A stretch of 9,280 nt of DNA, taken from assembly GCA_937930585.1 (NCBI GenBank), contig CALHCA010000032.1:1-9280 (forward strand), in the 5' to 3' direction. The notes under the pieces were generated by a model. It worked only from the letters and a program-made list of their open reading frames with translations. It was not told where the DNA came from and ran no database searches. This document shows, piece after piece, positions 7,245-9,280 of this stretch (position 1 is its first letter; every line of letters starts with the position of its first letter). This DNA is from an uncultured bacterium (GTDB lineage Bacteria; Patescibacteriota; Saccharimonadia; Saccharimonadales; Saccharimonadaceae). A program made the translations under genes and the position numbers.

Positions 7245-7271
7245 GAAGTAGACGCTATAAAGTGATATAAT
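7243..7271 (+). promoter_or_regulatory. Extended -10 sigma-70-type promoter of vncRS
   Basis: TTGAAG (7243-7248), a 17-bp spacer, then TATAAT (7266-7271) with the extended TGA motif at 7263-7265. The -10 is perfect, the spacing ideal and the -35 four of six. The start of transcription is predicted at about 7277-7279, one to three bases before the vncR ATG at 7280. The -35 touches the U-tract of the preceding terminator, so the two units are packed back to back. Confidence 0.75.
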
Positions 7272-7279
7272 ATTAAAAG

Positions 7280-7942
7280 ATGATAATGAAAATACTTATC
7301 GCCGAAGATGACGCAACAATACGAGAAGGGATTTGCGCATATCTATCTGAATTTGACTATGAAATAATTGAAGCGCGCGACGGGCGAGAGGCTTTGTCTA
7401 AATTCGAATCAGATAAAATCGACTTGGTGATTTTAGATATTCAAATTCCATTTATAAACGGCCTAGATGTCCTTCAAAAAATCAGAGAAAAAAGCAATCT
7501 GCCAGTTCTTATTTTAACCGCTTTTAGCGATGAGGAATTCAAAATAACCGCCTTTTCAAATCTGGCAGATGGCTATATTGAAAAACCGTTTTCGCTCCCA
7601 GTTTTAAAAGCTCGAATTGACGCACTGATTACAAAAAATTATGAAAAATTCGAAGTTTTCAGATATAAAGATCTAGAAATTAATTTTAGTAATTTTTCTG
7701 CAAAAATAAATAATTCCGCAGTAGAAATTAGCGCAAAAGAAATTGAGGTTTTAAAATACTTATTGCTCAACGAAGGCATAGCTTTAACTAGAAAGCAGAT
7801 TTTAGAAAATGTCTGGAAGGAAAGTGAGAATATACCATTCGACCGAGTGATTGATGTTTATATAAAAGATCTACGCAAAAAATTCGGGCTTGATTGCATT
7901 AAAACCATCCGCAATGTAGGCTATAAACTGGAGAGAAAATGA
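7280..7942 (+). CDS. vncR: OmpR/PhoB-family response regulator, VncR-like
   Basis: A 220-residue DNA-binding regulator. Receiver domain about 4-118, with acidic pocket E9-D10-D11, phosphoacceptor D53 (in LVILDIQIP), T80 and K102 (EKPF). Winged-helix effector about 124-218, with the recognition-helix region DRVIDVYIKDLRKKF (188-202) and wing RNVGYKL. All phosphorylation residues are present. There is no Shine-Dalgarno site upstream: the bases before the ATG are the -10 element plus AATATTAAAAG-type sequence, so translation is probably leaderless. A second in-frame ATG at 7286 (MKILIAED) is the more usual family N-terminus and cannot be excluded. The gene overlaps vncS by ATGA. Length matches pneumococcal VncR (218). 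Likely targets, by context, are the vex operon and the repeats at 3804-3836. Regulation of vex is inference. Confidence 0.9.
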   Translation: MIMKILIAEDDATIREGICAYLSEFDYEIIEARDGREALSKFESDKIDLVILDIQIPFINGLDVLQKIREKSNLPVLILTAFSDEEFKITAFSNLADGYIEKPFSLPVLKARIDALITKNYEKFEVFRYKDLEINFSNFSAKINNSAVEISAKEIEVLKYLLLNEGIALTRKQILENVWKESENIPFDRVIDVYIKDLRKKFGLDCIKTIRNVGYKLERK

Positions 7943-9261
7943 GAAATTTGAAAATTTTTCCAAAAATGTTTTTATATACGTTTTCCACGTTGAGTATTTT
8001 AGCGATTTTAATTCATGCGTTAATTTACTTTATTTTTCCAAAAGTCTATCTTGAAACCCGCAAGCGAGAAATCACCCAAAAAGCAGACCAAATCACCAAG
8101 AATATCCAAGGAAAAAATATCGAAAGTATCAAGCAAATACTTGAGCTGTATTCTAAAAGCAGCAAAGTTAAAGCTTTTGTAAAAGATAACGACCATTTAA
8201 ATGAGATTAAAATCGATAATCAGATTGGGGCTGATCTGACCAGCAATAATAACTCGTTAGTTATTGAAGATAGAGAAGTGCAGACCGCCTCTAACAAAAA
8301 AATACTGGTTAAATTTATCTCAACAACAGATATGAATAAAGATGCGAAAGAGCTAACTTTTCAGTTCTTGCCAATTTCGATTTTGTTTTCTTTCATTTTT
8401 TCAATTATCGTTTCATTAATTTACGCCAAAATCATCACCAAGAATATCAACGAAATCAAAACTACGACTACTCAAATGATGAAACTCAATCGAAATGCCA
8501 AATTGAAAGTTAATTCCACAAATGAAGTTGGCGCTCTAAAAAGCCAAATAAATGACTTATATTTAACGCTCCTAGAATCAATTGATAGCTTAGAAATTAA
8601 AAATCAAGAAATCACTAAACTCGAAAAACTGAAAAGCGAGTTTTTTAGAGGTGCTTCCCACGAGTTAAAAACTCCGTTAGCGAGCCTTAAAATAATTCTC
8701 GAAAATATGAAGTATGGTATCGGCAGATATAAAAATAAAGAGAAATCTATCGAAGATTGTCTTAACATCGTTGATCAGTTAACTCAAAATATTGCTCAAA
8801 TACTATCAACCTCTTCATTCGAAAATCTAAAAAATGACGAGAAGCTTATCAATATCAATAAAGTATTGCAAAAGGTTTTAGATAACTATAAATTATTAGC
8901 CGAGCAAAAAAATATCTCAATAGACAACCAGCTGAGTCAAGAAGAAATTTATATTGGTGAAACAGCGCTAGAAATCATTCTCTCAAATCTAGTGAGCAAT
9001 GCCATAAAGCATTCCGACCAAAACGGTCAAATAAATATTGGCGTCAAGAATAACTGGTTTTATATTGAAAATTCAAATCAGAAAATTAAAGATAGCAAAA
9101 ACACTAAAATTTTCGAAACAAATTTCGACCTAAATAAAGAAAAAGGTAGCGGATTTGGACTTTACATAGTTAAAAATATTTTAACAAATTGCAAAATTAA
9201 ATATAAGATAGAAAAGAGTAAAATTGGCGTAAAATTTTTAATCGATTTGTCGAAAAAGTAA
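7939..9261 (+). CDS. vncS: Sensor histidine kinase, VncS-like
   Basis: A 440-residue membrane kinase. TM1 is about 11-33, an extracytoplasmic sensor domain of about 110 residues follows, TM2 is about 143-164 and a HAMP-like linker is about 165-215. HisKA has H241 in SHELKTP. The HATPase has the N-box NLVSNAIKHS (350-359) and G2 box GSGFGLYIV (403-411). The G1 box, normally DxGxG, reads ENSN (377-380) within WFYIENSNQKI, so the usual aspartate and glycines are not obvious; this may be a family variant. GGAG (7930-7933) lies five bases before the ATG, which overlaps the vncR stop (ATGA). It autophosphorylates on H241 and passes phosphate to VncR D53 by family precedent. The signal is unknown. 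Length matches pneumococcal VncS (442). Confidence 0.9.
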   Translation: MRNLKIFPKMFLYTFSTLSILAILIHALIYFIFPKVYLETRKREITQKADQITKNIQGKNIESIKQILELYSKSSKVKAFVKDNDHLNEIKIDNQIGADLTSNNNSLVIEDREVQTASNKKILVKFISTTDMNKDAKELTFQFLPISILFSFIFSIIVSLIYAKIITKNINEIKTTTTQMMKLNRNAKLKVNSTNEVGALKSQINDLYLTLLESIDSLEIKNQEITKLEKLKSEFFRGASHELKTPLASLKIILENMKYGIGRYKNKEKSIEDCLNIVDQLTQNIAQILSTSSFENLKNDEKLININKVLQKVLDNYKLLAEQKNISIDNQLSQEEIYIGETALEIILSNLVSNAIKHSDQNGQINIGVKNNWFYIENSNQKIKDSKNTKIFETNFDLNKEKGSGFGLYIVKNILTNCKIKYKIEKSKIGVKFLIDLSKK

Positions 9262-9275
9262 ATTTATAGTAAAAT
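9247..9275 (+). promoter_or_regulatory. Possible promoter for a gene beyond the window
   Basis: TTGTCG (9247-9252), inside the last vncS codons, is followed after 17 bp by TAAAAT (9270-9275). The boxes match consensus at four and five of six positions. The start would fall at about 9282, just outside the window. No terminator for vncRS is visible in the remaining 19 bases. Confidence 0.3.
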
Positions 9276-9280
9276 ACTAC

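Noticed and set aside
7225..7251. Eight-codon ORF (MALIFSLK) between vex3 and vncR as a Pep27 counterpart
   Set aside because: Too short, it starts in the terminator loop, has no ribosome binding site and bears no resemblance to a signal or death peptide.
1..9280. CRISPR array, tRNA/rRNA gene, insertion sequence or phase-variable simple repeat
   Set aside because: No repeated spacers, cloverleaf, transposase-like protein, terminal inverted repeats or long homopolymer/short tandem tract in mod or res was seen.

Overview
The window is AT-rich and densely packed, with every convincing gene on the + strand. It holds two blocks: a type III restriction-modification locus (about 1-3756) and a complete Vex/Vnc-type locus, i.e. 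an ABC transporter with its two-component system (about 3800-9261). Genes have Shine-Dalgarno sites of the GGAG/AAGGAG type, except vncR. Stops in use are TAG (3168, 3756, 5163, 5811), TAA (889, 7203, 9261) and TGA (7942), so TGA is a stop and recoded-TGA lineages (Mycoplasma, Absconditabacteria/Gracilibacteria) are unlikely. The organism cannot be fixed from this sequence. A low-GC bacterium such as a Firmicute, or a host-associated Patescibacteria/Saccharibacteria member, would fit; this is a guess from composition, stop usage and gene content.

Block 1: the 3' half of mod (2-889, 5' end outside the window) overlaps the res start by one base. Res carries the helicase motifs but ends at a TAG at codon 760. 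The same reading frame continues without another stop through 3756 and encodes the PD...ExK endonuclease domain expected at the C-terminus of Res. Read across the TAG, the product would be about 955 residues, the normal length for a type III Res. The gene is therefore either broken by one nonsense change, read through, or split into separate helicase and nuclease polypeptides. A GTG start with a Shine-Dalgarno-like site precedes the nuclease part. The mod gene also shows a sharp GC change, from about 26% in bases 1-240 to about 43% in 241-480, at the SAM-binding motif.

Block 2: vex1 (permease), vex2 (ATPase) and vex3 (permease) are separated by 9-15 bases, each with a Shine-Dalgarno site, and form one operon. 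A 12-bp hairpin follows vex3. A strong extended -10 promoter then drives vncR-vncS, which overlap by four bases (ATGA). The order and protein sizes match the pneumococcal vex123-vncRS locus, but no Pep27-like peptide gene is visible. The likely logic is that VncS senses an envelope or peptide signal and phosphorylates VncR, which controls the transporter. Ahead of vex1 are three 11-bp-spaced TCATA repeats running into the -10 region without a good -35, a plausible site for an OmpR/PhoB-type activator such as VncR. The vncR promoter places the transcript start within about three bases of the ATG, so vncR is probably translated from a leaderless mRNA.

No tRNA, rRNA, CRISPR array, insertion sequence or long repeat was seen. 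The only non-coding gaps are 3757-3873 and 7204-7279, plus the last 19 bases.
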